A stretch of 64,000 bases of DNA from Anthropogastromicrobium aceti (GTDB taxonomy: Bacteria > Bacillota > Clostridia > Lachnospirales > Lachnospiraceae). The notes beneath the pieces are model-generated. The model saw only the letters and a program-made list of their open reading frames with translations, did no database searches and was not told the DNA's origin. Position numbers and translations under genes: made by a program. The DNA is taken from the NCBI RefSeq assembly GCF_025567095.1, contig NZ_JAOQJH010000007.1; one strand, written 5' to 3'. Numbering within the stretch: position 1 is the stretch's first letter; every line of letters begins with the position of its first letter. Positions 15,891 to 24,739 of this stretch are shown piece after piece.

Positions 15891-17639
15891 ATGGATCAGT
15901 CGCAAGGCGGAAATCCATTTGGCAGACTTATTGAGTTTGCCAGGCCGCATAAGACTGGCTACATCGTTTCTGTTGTTCTTGCTGTGTTGGGAGTTGCCTT
16001 TGGTATCGTCCCCTATTTTGCAACAGCCAGAATGACGATTGAGTTACTCTCCGGGAATCGGGATTTATCATTTTACATGGTGTGGTGTCTGATTTCCGGC
16101 GGCTGCTTTGTCCTAAAAGCAATATTGATGGGGATTTCCACGAGGGCATCCCATGAAGCGACCTTTGAAGTGCTGTCCGAGGCAAGGCGAAAAATTGCTT
16201 CAAAACTTACCAGAGTGCCTATGGGCTATATTCTCAATACTCCGTCCGGGCAACTAAAAAATGGCATGGTGGAACGAATTGAACAGTTAGAGGTTCCCCT
16301 TGCTCATGTAATCCCGGAAATGACTTCAAATCTTCTCGTACCAATCGCAATCATCGTTTATTTGTTCGTTCTGGACTGGCGAATGGCGTTAGTATCGCTG
16401 ATTACCATTCCTGTTGGAATGATGTGCTACATGGGAATGATGAAGGAATATCCCAAGAAGTATGGGGAAGTTGTAAAAGCTGGAAATCACATGAGCGCAA
16501 CAACGGTAGAATACATCGGCGGCATTGAAGTCATTAAGGCGTTTAATCAGGCAGATAATTCCTATCAGAAATTTACAGATGCCGTCCATGCAAACGCAGA
16601 CCTGATTTTAGACTGGATGAAAGATACACAAAAATATTCGGCGATTATGATGAGTGTATGGCCCGCGGCGTTGATTAGCGTACTTCCCGTCGGGTGCCTG
16701 TTTTACATGAGTGGTTCCCTGTCAGCCGCAACCTTTATTACGGTAACTGTCCTGTCGTTGGGAATTGCAGGCCCGCTTGTAGCCGCAATGTTCTTTACCG
16801 ATGATATTGCAAAAATAGGCACCGTAATGGGTGAGATTGACGGTATATTAAACCAGCCGGAGCTTGTCCGGCCGGAGAGGAAATGTGATTTACAGAACCT
16901 TGATATTGCTCTGGAAAATGTCCATTTTGCATACGAGGAAAAAGAGGTCTTGAAAGGAATTGATCTGACAATTCCGCAGGGAAAAATTACAGCTTTTGTA
17001 GGGCCATCCGGCAGCGGAAAATCAACGATTGCAAAATTGATTGCGTCCTTTTGGGATGTGACCGGTGGGCTGATTACGATTGGCGATAAGAGCGTAAAAG
17101 AAATTTCTAACGACCAACTGAATGATTTGATTTCCTATGTATCGCAGGACAATTATCTATTTAACGATACGGTGCGCAACAATATCCGTATGGGCAAGCC
17201 AGAGGCAAGCGATTCCGAAGTGGAACAGATTGCAAAGGATTCTGGCTGCCATGAGTTTATTATGAACCTTGAGCATGGATATGAAACCGTGGTTGGCGGT
17301 GCCGGAGGGCATTTGTCTGGTGGAGAACGCCAGAGAATCGCGATTGCCAGAGCTATGCTGAAAAACGCCCCGATTGTAATCCTTGACGAAGCCACTTCCT
17401 ATACTGATCCGGAAAATGAAGCGGTAATACAGGAGGCCATCAGCCGACTGACAAAGGGCAAAACATTGATTGTAATTGCTCACCGCCTGTCAACAATAAC
17501 GGATTCCGACCAGATCGTTGTTGTGAAGGATGGAACAATCCAGGCAAAAGGAACGCACGAGGAACTATTAAAAGAGTGCAGCCTTTATCATACGATGTGG
17601 ACAGCTCACATGGACGCGAAGGAGGTGAAAACAGCATGA
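15891..17639 (+). CDS. ABC transporter, fused membrane and ATPase domains (first of pair)
   Basis: The 582-residue half transporter has six helices in residues 20-310. The ATPase domain has Walker A GPSGSGKST near residue 372, signature LSGGE near 480, Walker B VILDEAT near 500 and the H-loop histidine in IAHRLS. It pairs with the next gene to form a heterodimer, like IrtAB or streptococcal SiaDE-type proteins. A short domain for siderophore reduction is absent. Overlap with the next gene is four bases (ATGA). Confidence 0.87.
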   Translation: MDQSQGGNPFGRLIEFARPHKTGYIVSVVLAVLGVAFGIVPYFATARMTIELLSGNRDLSFYMVWCLISGGCFVLKAILMGISTRASHEATFEVLSEARRKIASKLTRVPMGYILNTPSGQLKNGMVERIEQLEVPLAHVIPEMTSNLLVPIAIIVYLFVLDWRMALVSLITIPVGMMCYMGMMKEYPKKYGEVVKAGNHMSATTVEYIGGIEVIKAFNQADNSYQKFTDAVHANADLILDWMKDTQKYSAIMMSVWPAALISVLPVGCLFYMSGSLSAATFITVTVLSLGIAGPLVAAMFFTDDIAKIGTVMGEIDGILNQPELVRPERKCDLQNLDIALENVHFAYEEKEVLKGIDLTIPQGKITAFVGPSGSGKSTIAKLIASFWDVTGGLITIGDKSVKEISNDQLNDLISYVSQDNYLFNDTVRNNIRMGKPEASDSEVEQIAKDSGCHEFIMNLEHGYETVVGGAGGHLSGGERQRIAIARAMLKNAPIVILDEATSYTDPENEAVIQEAISRLTKGKTLIVIAHRLSTITDSDQIVVVKDGTIQAKGTHEELLKECSLYHTMWTAHMDAKEVKTA

Positions 17640-19384
17640 TACGTTCTTTTCGGAAATTCTTTGAATTTGCAGGCCGCCAAAGCCGGAATTGGTATTTGGG
17701 GCTCTTTTATGAAATCATACGCTGCATTTTAGAAGCTCTGCAATTTGCCGCACTTCTGGTAGTTTTGGATGGATTGGTTCGTGATAATATCACCGCACAA
17801 ACCGCGCTCCTTGCCTTTGGCATTATGTTAGTCAGTGTGATCGGCACCATTATTTTCTGGTATCTGGCGCATGGTAAAGAAGGCGAAGGTAGCTATCGAA
17901 TGTGTGAGGACAAGAGGATTCAAATTGGCAACCGCATGAAGTATATGCCGATGGGCTACTTCAACAGCCATAGTCTGGGAAATCTCACATCCGTTTCAAC
18001 AGCGACCATGAGCGACCTCGAAAGTATGTCCTTTGCTATCATCGTGCGGACTTTGGTGGGTGTAATCCACGCCAGTATTTTTTCTGTTGCCATGTGCTAC
18101 TTTAGCTGGAAAATCAGTTTGATCTTTTTGGCTGGCGTGATTTTGTTCATGGTAATCAACACAATGCTCCTGCGCTGCTCCAAAAGATTATCTCCCGTAC
18201 GGTTAGAGACGCAGACGGAGTTCATGGATGCCGTACTGGAATACATACAGGGAATGGGCGTTGTGCGGGCGTTCCACATGGCAAAGCAGTCAAATACTAC
18301 GCTGGAAAAATCCATTGATGAAACACAGAAGAAAAACCAGCTTATTGAAAGACAGCGGATTCCCTATATAGCTGCCGAACAGGTTGTCCTTCGGATTGCC
18401 AGTGCCGCCGCTGCTTTCTGCTCTATCGCACTTTTTATAAACGGTACGCTGGAATTAACATATTGTCTGATAATTTTAGTATCGGCGTTCATGATATATA
18501 GCCAGTTGGAGAGTGCGGGAGAAATGTTCTTTATGCTTTCAATGATCGATGCTTCTATTGATCGTGTGGAGGAAATCAACCAAAGTCCTCAGATTGACAT
18601 TGATGGTAAAGAGCAAGCTCCAGACCGGCTGGATATTGAAATGCAGGATGTGAGTTTTTCCTACGGGGATAAAAAAGTGATCGACCATGTATCGCTCACG
18701 ATTCCACAAGGAACCACAACGGCGATTGTCGGTCCGTCTGGTTCTGGAAAAACCACGCTGGTGAATCTGATTGCACGTTTTTGGGATGTTGACAGCGGAA
18801 GCGTCCGCATCGGCGGCATTGATGTAAAAGATTACAAGCTGGACAGCTTGATGAAGAATATCAGCATGGTATTCCAGAATGTGTATCTGTTCCCGGACAC
18901 GATTGAAAACAATATTAAATTCGGTTCCCCAAACGCCACCCATGAAGATGTAGTGAAGGCAGCAAAGGCGGCAAGATGCCATGACTTCATTTCAGCATTG
19001 CCAGAGGGCTACCAGACGGTAATCGGAGAAAGCGGTGCGACCATTTCCGGCGGCGAAAAGCAGAGGATTTCTATTGCAAGAGCGATTATGAAAGATGCGC
19101 CCATCATTATTCTTGACGAGGCCACAGCAAATGTCGATCCCGAAAATGAAGCAGAGCTTCAGAAAGCGATTGAAGCGCTGACACAGGGGAAAACAATTAT
19201 TATGATCGCCCATCGGTTGAAAACCGTAAAAAATGCGGATCAAATCATCGTTATCGACCGTGGTAAAATCTCTCAGCAAGGTACGCATGATGAGCTTATC
19301 AAGCAAGCAGGTATTTATGCGGATTTTGTTGGCATGAGAGAAAAAGCTATCGGTTGGAAAATCAAGGCAGACAGCCTTGCATAA
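17636..19384 (+). CDS. ABC transporter, fused membrane and ATPase domains (second of pair)
   Basis: This 582-residue protein is the same length as its partner. Membrane helices occupy residues 18-300; Walker A GPSGSGKTT lies near residue 366, the signature ISGGEKQR near 477 and Walker B IIILDEATANVD near 497. ATG 17636 overlaps the preceding stop and has a near-perfect AAGGAGGTG site, so the two subunits are made at matching levels. Transport direction and substrate cannot be read; the neighbouring ECF and DtxR genes suggest iron, heme or a siderophore. Confidence 0.87.
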   Translation: MIRSFRKFFEFAGRQSRNWYLGLFYEIIRCILEALQFAALLVVLDGLVRDNITAQTALLAFGIMLVSVIGTIIFWYLAHGKEGEGSYRMCEDKRIQIGNRMKYMPMGYFNSHSLGNLTSVSTATMSDLESMSFAIIVRTLVGVIHASIFSVAMCYFSWKISLIFLAGVILFMVINTMLLRCSKRLSPVRLETQTEFMDAVLEYIQGMGVVRAFHMAKQSNTTLEKSIDETQKKNQLIERQRIPYIAAEQVVLRIASAAAAFCSIALFINGTLELTYCLIILVSAFMIYSQLESAGEMFFMLSMIDASIDRVEEINQSPQIDIDGKEQAPDRLDIEMQDVSFSYGDKKVIDHVSLTIPQGTTTAIVGPSGSGKTTLVNLIARFWDVDSGSVRIGGIDVKDYKLDSLMKNISMVFQNVYLFPDTIENNIKFGSPNATHEDVVKAAKAARCHDFISALPEGYQTVIGESGATISGGEKQRISIARAIMKDAPIIILDEATANVDPENEAELQKAIEALTQGKTIIMIAHRLKTVKNADQIIVIDRGKISQQGTHDELIKQAGIYADFVGMREKAIGWKIKADSLA

Positions 19385-19402
19385 AAGAAAGGAGTTCCTA
19401 CA

Positions 19403-19990
19403 ATGGACAAGAAAAAATTGAACGCAAAAGACTTTATCAACATTGGTATCTTTACTGTCATCTACTTTGTGATGTTCTTTATCACGGGTATGCTGGGTTA
19501 CATTCCTATCTTTGCAGTTATCATTCCATTGGTGTTGGGAATACTGGGCGGCATCCCGTTCATGCTGTTTCTGACAAAGACAGGGAAATTCGGCGCGGCT
19601 ACTATTATGGGTACGCTGGTCAGTGTCCTCTGCTTTCTGATGGGACAAAGCTGGATTTCAATTCCGTTTGGAATTGTATTCGGTTTCCTGGCTGATTTGA
19701 TCTTCAAGGCAGGCGAATATAAAAGCTGGAAACATACTGTGCTGGGATATTGTGTGTTTACCGAATGGGTAATCGGCTCCATGCTGCCTATGTGGATTAT
19801 GAGAGATACCTTTTTTGAGGCTTATAGAAGCAAGGGAGGTACGGATGAATACATCAATGCCGTTATGGGCCTTACCGCTAACTGGATGCTACCGGTAGTT
19901 ATTGTTTTAGGCATCGTCGGCGGAGTGATCGGCGCTTATTTAGGCAAGGCAATTTTGAAGAAGCATTTTGTAAAGGCGGGCATTGTTTAA
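19403..19990 (+). CDS. ECF transporter S component, MptD family
   Basis: The protein has 195 residues and about five or six membrane helices. Features of the MptD family are the N-terminal LNAKDFINIGIFTVIYFVMFF, a central MLGYIPIF and a GGIPFMLF loop. As the substrate-binding subunit it decides what the ECF complex imports. Its last base is shared with the start of the T-component gene (TAATG), so the two are coupled. Confidence 0.8.
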   Translation: MDKKKLNAKDFINIGIFTVIYFVMFFITGMLGYIPIFAVIIPLVLGILGGIPFMLFLTKTGKFGAATIMGTLVSVLCFLMGQSWISIPFGIVFGFLADLIFKAGEYKSWKHTVLGYCVFTEWVIGSMLPMWIMRDTFFEAYRSKGGTDEYINAVMGLTANWMLPVVIVLGIVGGVIGAYLGKAILKKHFVKAGIV

Positions 19991-20718
19991 TGAAACCAGA
20001 ATTATTACTGTCGGTTGATTCTAAGCAGAGCTTTTGGATTGATCCGAGAACAAAGCTGTATATGTTAGTAATATTCAGCATTGTAATGATTGATGGAAAA
20101 ACGGACGGTATTAGTTTCTGGTTAAAGCCGATTTTGGCATTGATACCTTTTTTCCTCCTGCTTTCGGGCAGGAGGAAAAAGATTGCTATCATTTATTTAA
20201 TTGTTTTTATTGTTTCGTGGACGGTAAATGTGTTTCTTGTTCCGTATATGGGATTAATAGGAACAATTATAATATCGCTGTTGGCTCAATTTGGGACAAG
20301 ATGGTTTCCAAGCGCCATGATGGGCTATTATCTTCTCTCGACTACAAAGGTTAGTGAATTTGTCCTTGCCATGCAGCGTATGCATATACCAGAAGCATTC
20401 ATTATCCCGTTTTCTGTTATGTTCCGGTTCTTCCCTACAATTTCCGAAGAAGCGGGATCTATTGGAAACGCTATGCGTATGAGAGGAATCACGGGGAAAA
20501 ATTTTTTCAAGAATCCACAAGCAGTATTAGAATATCGAATTGTCCCTCTTATGATGTCTGTAGTAACAATAGGGAATGACCTGTCTGCGGCAGCTTTGAC
20601 AAGAGGGTTAGGAAACGGAAAAAAGCGTACAAGCATTTGTAAGATCGGTTTCCATTGGAAAGATTTTGCGCTTATGATTATTGTTACTGCTGCCCTGTTG
20701 GTGTTCCTGCTTTTTTAG
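19990..20718 (+). CDS. ECF transporter T component (EcfT-like)
   Basis: The 242-residue membrane protein has the two short Ala-Arg-Gly coupling motifs typical of EcfT, MRMRGI near residue 163 and LTRGLG near 205, which contact the ATPases. About six hydrophobic helices are seen. Its start overlaps the S-component stop, and the ATPase gene begins ten bases downstream. Confidence 0.85.
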   Translation: MKPELLLSVDSKQSFWIDPRTKLYMLVIFSIVMIDGKTDGISFWLKPILALIPFFLLLSGRRKKIAIIYLIVFIVSWTVNVFLVPYMGLIGTIIISLLAQFGTRWFPSAMMGYYLLSTTKVSEFVLAMQRMHIPEAFIIPFSVMFRFFPTISEEAGSIGNAMRMRGITGKNFFKNPQAVLEYRIVPLMMSVVTIGNDLSAAALTRGLGNGKKRTSICKIGFHWKDFALMIIVTAALLVFLLF

Positions 20719-20728
20719 GAGGGCTGAA

Positions 20729-22228
20729 ATGATAGAGTTTAAGGATGTAGCCTTTCAATATGAGCAAGGCAGTTCAAAAGGAAAAATCGAAAATATAAAT
20801 TTGACTATCCATGACGGAGAGGTTGTTTTGATCTGCGGAGAATCCGGCTGCGGAAAGACTACACTCACACGTTTAATAAATGGGCTTATCCCGCATTATT
20901 ACGAAGGAACGCTTACCGGGCAGACGATTGTGGAAGGGATAGATGTAAAAAATGTATCCCTTTATGCTTTGTCTGGTGTGGTTGGTTCTGTTTTTCAAAA
21001 TCCAAGGACACAATTTTTTACAGTGGATACTACCAGTGAAATTGCATTTGGATGTGAGAATTTGGCAATCGACGCAGACGAAATCAATTTGCGGATAGAA
21101 AAAACGGTAGGCGCGTTAAAAATCGAAGATTTACTGAATAGGAGTTTATTTGCACTGTCCGGTGGCGAAAAACAGAAAATTGCCTGTGCGTCCGTTTCCG
21201 CAATGGAACCGGATATATTTGTACTGGACGAGCCATCTTCCAATTTGGATATTAAATCAATCAGAGAATTAAAAGATGTATTGCGGAAATGGAAAGCACA
21301 GGGGAAAACGATTGTGATTGCGGAACATCGCCTGTATTACCTGATGGATATTGCAGATCGCGTTCTATATATGCAGGGCGGGCAAATAAAAGAAAACCTT
21401 TCCATCTCCGACTTCAAAAAGAAATCTACAGGCGAATTGCACGCGCTGGGTCTTAGAACTTTACAGTCTGAAGATTTTAGTAAAATGCAGAGCACAGTGT
21501 GTGCGACAAAGCAGCTATATATCAGGGACTTTGAAGTTTCTTATAAAAATGCTTCCGGAGGTAAGACGAAAAAGCGGAAGGTGCTGGATATATCAGATTT
21601 GATGATTCCGCAAGGTTCGGTGGTTGGAGTAGTCGGCAACAATGGAGCCGGGAAAACGACTTTTGCTAACAATTTATGCGGATTGCTCAAAACCGCAAAA
21701 GGCTGTATGAGCATGAATGGAAAAACTTATATGGCAAATCAGAGAATTAAGACCTGCTATATGGTTATGCAGGACGTAAACCACCAACTTTTTACGGAAA
21801 GTGTAATGGATGAAATCTTGCTTAGTCTGGATAATTCAGATGAAGAAAAAGCGGTGCATGAGGCAGAAAGTATTATGGAAAGTCTGCACATTTCAGAATT
21901 TAGAGACGCCCATCCTATGTCGTTGTCCGGCGGACAGAAACAGAGGGTAGCGATTGCCAGCGCGATTGCGTCTGATAAACAGGTTATTGTTTTTGACGAG
22001 CCTACAAGCGGATTGGATTATCGGCACATGAAAAAAGTGGCAGAGAATTTGCGGGAATTGAGTTCGTTGGGGAAAACCTTGTTTATTGTTACTCATGACC
22101 CGGAGCTGATTGCGGAGTGCTGCAATTACTTTGTCTTTATAGAAAACGGAAAAGTGCTATGGAGTGATGGATGGAACAGAATAAGCCGGGAACGGTTGCA
22201 AAAGTTCTTTGCCTTTGAGGATGACTAA
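20729..22228 (+). CDS. ECF transporter double ATPase (two fused EcfA domains)
   Basis: This 499-residue protein has two nucleotide-binding domains. Domain 1 has Walker A GESGCGKTT near residue 38, LSGGEKQK near 145 and VLDEPSS near 168. Domain 2 has GNNGAGKTT near 302, LSGGQKQR near 405 and VFDEPTSG near 425. With S and T it completes an importer. ATG 20729 follows AGGAGGGCTGAA; upstream codons in this frame translate the end of the T gene. Confidence 0.87.
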   Translation: MIEFKDVAFQYEQGSSKGKIENINLTIHDGEVVLICGESGCGKTTLTRLINGLIPHYYEGTLTGQTIVEGIDVKNVSLYALSGVVGSVFQNPRTQFFTVDTTSEIAFGCENLAIDADEINLRIEKTVGALKIEDLLNRSLFALSGGEKQKIACASVSAMEPDIFVLDEPSSNLDIKSIRELKDVLRKWKAQGKTIVIAEHRLYYLMDIADRVLYMQGGQIKENLSISDFKKKSTGELHALGLRTLQSEDFSKMQSTVCATKQLYIRDFEVSYKNASGGKTKKRKVLDISDLMIPQGSVVGVVGNNGAGKTTFANNLCGLLKTAKGCMSMNGKTYMANQRIKTCYMVMQDVNHQLFTESVMDEILLSLDNSDEEKAVHEAESIMESLHISEFRDAHPMSLSGGQKQRVAIASAIASDKQVIVFDEPTSGLDYRHMKKVAENLRELSSLGKTLFIVTHDPELIAECCNYFVFIENGKVLWSDGWNRISRERLQKFFAFEDD

Positions 22229-22230
22229 AG

Positions 22231-22647
22231 ATGAAGATTCATGCATCTGGGGAGGACTATCTGGAAGCTGTATTGGTACTTCAAAAGAAGCTCGGTATGG
22301 TGCGTTCGGTGGATGTTGCCCGGTACATGGAGGTTTCAAAACCCAGCGTATGTTACGCAGTAGGAACTTTGCGAGAGGGCGGTTTTTTGACAATGGATGA
22401 AAAGCATTATCTGCACCTGACAGAACTTGGCCGGGATATGGCTGAAAAAATTTACGAACGCCATTGTTTTTTTACTCATCAACTTATATCCGTTGGAGTT
22501 AATCCACAAATTGCAGAAGTTGATGCTTGTCGTATGGAACATGCAGTCAGTGATGAAAGTTTTCAAAAACTGAAAGAGCATGCGATGAGAGAGATTGCTT
22601 CACAAAAAATTGACAATATATTTGATGATTTTCCTGTGAAGAAGTAG
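22231..22647 (+). CDS. DtxR/MntR-family metal-dependent repressor
   Basis: The N-terminal winged helix of this 138-residue protein begins with the family motif SGEDYLEAVLVL; the dimer domain has H-x3-H and CRMEH near residue 100, which match the Cys-Glu-His metal ligands of DtxR/IdeR. It lacks the C-terminal SH3-like domain, like MntR. It begins two bases after the ATPase stop, so it is last in the transporter operon and probably represses it when the metal is plentiful. Confidence 0.85.
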   Translation: MKIHASGEDYLEAVLVLQKKLGMVRSVDVARYMEVSKPSVCYAVGTLREGGFLTMDEKHYLHLTELGRDMAEKIYERHCFFTHQLISVGVNPQIAEVDACRMEHAVSDESFQKLKEHAMREIASQKIDNIFDDFPVKK

Positions 22648-22677
22648 AAAAGGTTGCTTTGCTAAAATAGATTAAAT

Positions 22678-23397
22678 ATGAAAGACACAAAATACAAGAT
22701 ATTAGCATATTTTGACAATCAATCATATCGAAAACTATTCAATGAGGTAAACTCAGATTATGCAGAAAATCTACAAATTTTACTGCATAATTTGAGTTTA
22801 TTTTCTTATGATGTGCTTATAATAGGAGTGATCCTTTATAAAGAGAACATAAGTAATATTATATCTGCTATTAGAAAAATAACGCAGATACCAATTATTA
22901 TTTTGGCGGATGCTTCTTCTTTATTGTGTATGTCATGGAAAAAAGAATCAATATACGCTGGTGCAGATTGTGTAATGGATATAAATAGCACTATAGAAGA
23001 AGTAGATCTGCAGATTTTTTCATTGGCACGACGAAACAATAAACAAAAAATAACTCAAAAGCAATCCGAAACGATGATTAATAAGGGAAAACTTGTAATG
23101 GATCATAAGAAACATAAAGTATTTTGGAATAGAGTAGCGTTACATTTAACACGACAAGAATATAATTTTTTATACTTATTAGCGGTGACACCGATGAGAG
23201 TATACACATTTGAACAGATTTACCAGCTTGTATGGAAAGATTATTCCGTTGGTGATATTAAAAATATCATTTGGTGTCTGGTAAAGCGATTAAGAAAAAA
23301 GCTGAATGCCGTTGAAGATGGTGCCGGGAATTGCATTGTCAGTGTGCGAGATATAGGCTACAAATTTGAATTGAATAAAGAAAACGAACAGCAGTAG
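22678..23397 (+). CDS. OmpR-type winged-helix regulator with degenerate receiver
   Basis: The C-terminal winged helix of this 239-residue protein (about 145-232) is well kept: LTRQEYNFLYLLA, YTFEQIYQLVWK, and the ending VRDIGYKFELN. The N-terminal receiver fold lacks a recognisable phospho-aspartate; the expected strand reads YDVLIIGVIL. It therefore probably acts without a histidine kinase, and none lies nearby. It is the most AT-rich gene of the element. Its final 47 bases reappear, mutated, just downstream. Confidence 0.75.
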   Translation: MKDTKYKILAYFDNQSYRKLFNEVNSDYAENLQILLHNLSLFSYDVLIIGVILYKENISNIISAIRKITQIPIIILADASSLLCMSWKKESIYAGADCVMDINSTIEEVDLQIFSLARRNNKQKITQKQSETMINKGKLVMDHKKHKVFWNRVALHLTRQEYNFLYLLAVTPMRVYTFEQIYQLVWKDYSVGDIKNIIWCLVKRLRKKLNAVEDGAGNCIVSVRDIGYKFELNKENEQQ

Positions 23398-23404
23398 TAT
23401 CCGA

Positions 23405-23451
23405 AATACAGGTTAAAAATTTGAATTGAATAATGAAAATGAGCAACAGTA
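23405..23451 (+). pseudogene. Relic of a second regulator 3' end
   Basis: These 47 bases align without gaps to the last 47 bases of the regulator gene above, with about eight differences. In frame they read (NTG, stop) KFELNNENEQQ, stop, against GYKFELNKENEQQ. The in-frame TAA and lack of any upstream body show it is a remnant. It suggests that a related regulator once ended here and was replaced or displaced. Confidence 0.65.
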
Positions 23452-23455
23452 AGGC

Positions 23456-23725
23456 GAATGATCCGTAAAAAGATTGTCCGTCTTATTTTTATTTATTCTG
23501 GAAAGAAGGTGATAAAAACTGACCGTCAATTGACAGGTTTCTGACCGTTAGCTGACAGGTGCATCCGATACACTGTGCCTTTGTAAAGATATGATTACAA
23601 AGGAGATCCGTGTTTGCAGGGAGACAGCAGAGATGCCGGACATTCCTGTAGACAGGAAGAACGAGCCAGGTCACCGCCACACTCCGATTTGATTTCGCAA
23701 AAATTCAGATCGGAGGAAAACATAA
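23456..23725 (+). promoter_or_regulatory. Repeat-rich leader of the sigma-like gene
   Basis: No gene is seen here. It holds two 19-base direct repeats of the form TGACCGT-N5-TGACAGGT-like (23520-23538 and 23542-23560, period 22), a perfect nine-base inverted repeat CCTTTGTAA/TTACAAAGG (23578-23603), a seven-base dyad TTCCTGT/ACAGGAA (23643-23658) and an 11-base stem CTCCGATTTGA/TCAGATCGGAG (23682-23715). The last stem contains part of the GGAGG ribosome site of the next gene. Operators or RNA control elements are likely. Confidence 0.5.
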
Positions 23726-24166
23726 GTGGCTTACAATAAAGCAAAAGAAGAATATAGATGGAACCAGTGGAAAGCAGAGGAAGAGAAGATCCTGCGTGAA
23801 CAGGGCGTGGATGAAGAGACGATCCAGAAGCTTCGGGAGTATGACTGGGACGATTTCAATGCAGAGCGGAGATTCCGGGAACACCAGACCTCGCTTCTGG
23901 ACTGTATGGAACTGCTCCTGGAAGAAAAAGAAACCAAAGAGTCCCAGCCGGAGAGCGTAGAAGCCCTGCTGGATACCGTGGAGAACGAAGAACTGCTTCA
24001 GATTCTGTTATCAACTGATAAGAAAACTCTTCAGATGATTGTCCTGAAGATGATGGGATATGCACCAAAAGAGATCAGTCATCACATGGAACTGCCGGAG
24101 CAGACGGTTTATACAAGACTGCGGAGATTAAGGGAAAAGATCAAAAAGTCCATGAAATTTGAATAA
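23726..24166 (+). CDS. Sigma-70 region 4-like protein of the ICE
   Basis: The 146-residue C-terminal half carries a sigma region 4-type helix-turn-helix (LQMIVLKMMGYAPKEISHHM, then QTVYTRLRRLREKIKK). The N-terminal half is acidic and helical with no region 2, so it may be a partial sigma factor or an RNA-polymerase-associated activator. GTG 23726 is chosen for GGAGG nine bases upstream, inside a hairpin stem. Such genes commonly precede DUF3846 genes in Clostridia ICEs. Confidence 0.7.
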   Translation: MAYNKAKEEYRWNQWKAEEEKILREQGVDEETIQKLREYDWDDFNAERRFREHQTSLLDCMELLLEEKETKESQPESVEALLDTVENEELLQILLSTDKKTLQMIVLKMMGYAPKEISHHMELPEQTVYTRLRRLREKIKKSMKFE

Positions 24167-24222
24167 AACAAAAGGTTCTCATCGGCTGACTATTAGAACG
24201 AACAGACAGGAGGATTGATACG

Positions 24223-24717
24223 ATGGATGAGAAAGAAGTGTCCGAAATGCAGGAAGAAATGATGACGGTACTGGTAGTCGAGCCGATGAAGGCCCCCTAT
24301 GTCAAGCACATCCCAAATGAGCTGGAGGATCTGCAGCAGGCGGTAGGCGGTGACATTGAAATGACCTATCCGTTTGATGATGAAGTTGGAATCCTTTTAA
24401 ACGGCAATGGAAAATTTGAGGGATTGCCACTGAACCGGGCGTTATATGATGATCATGGACAGGTCTATGATGCGATAGCCGGGACTTTCCTTGTAGTAGG
24501 GCTGACAGAAGATGATTTTACTTCGCTGACACCGGAACAGATTGAAAAGTTTAAAGAAAAATACCAGTCACCGGAAATTTTTACTCTGTTTAACGGAGAA
24601 CTCCATGTGATGAAGATGCCGCCGGAAGAAGAAAAAGAACAGAAAGAAAGCCGGAAGAACGATGCAAAACAAAAGAATCCGGCAAAGAAGAAAAACAGAT
24701 CCGGGGATGCAAGATAA
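24223..24717 (+). CDS. DUF3846 domain protein
   Basis: In the 164-residue product, residues 14-115 match DUF3846 (VLVVEPMKAPYVKHIPNELEDLQQ in two parts, DIEMTYPFDDEVGILLNGNGK, and IAGTFLVVGL). An acidic linker and lysine-rich tail follow. The family is common in mobile elements and phages of Firmicutes; its role is unknown. AGGAGG precedes the start. About 500 bases of folded non-coding DNA follow. Confidence 0.8.
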   Translation: MDEKEVSEMQEEMMTVLVVEPMKAPYVKHIPNELEDLQQAVGGDIEMTYPFDDEVGILLNGNGKFEGLPLNRALYDDHGQVYDAIAGTFLVVGLTEDDFTSLTPEQIEKFKEKYQSPEIFTLFNGELHVMKMPPEEEKEQKESRKNDAKQKNPAKKKNRSGDAR

Positions 24718-24739
24718 AATATTTTTTTGTGAAGTGAAT

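Larger units (their letters stand above)
14178..23397. other. AT-rich cargo block: regulators plus iron/heme-type transporters
   Basis: Between the CHAP gene and the sigma-like gene, base composition becomes clearly more AT-rich and the content changes from transfer genes to regulators and transporters. The block holds XRE (minus strand), TetR, KTR, two ABC half transporters, ECF S-T-A, DtxR and an OmpR-type regulator. The right edge is marked by a duplicated regulator 3' end at 23405-23451. I infer separate acquisition into an older ICE. Confidence 0.6.
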
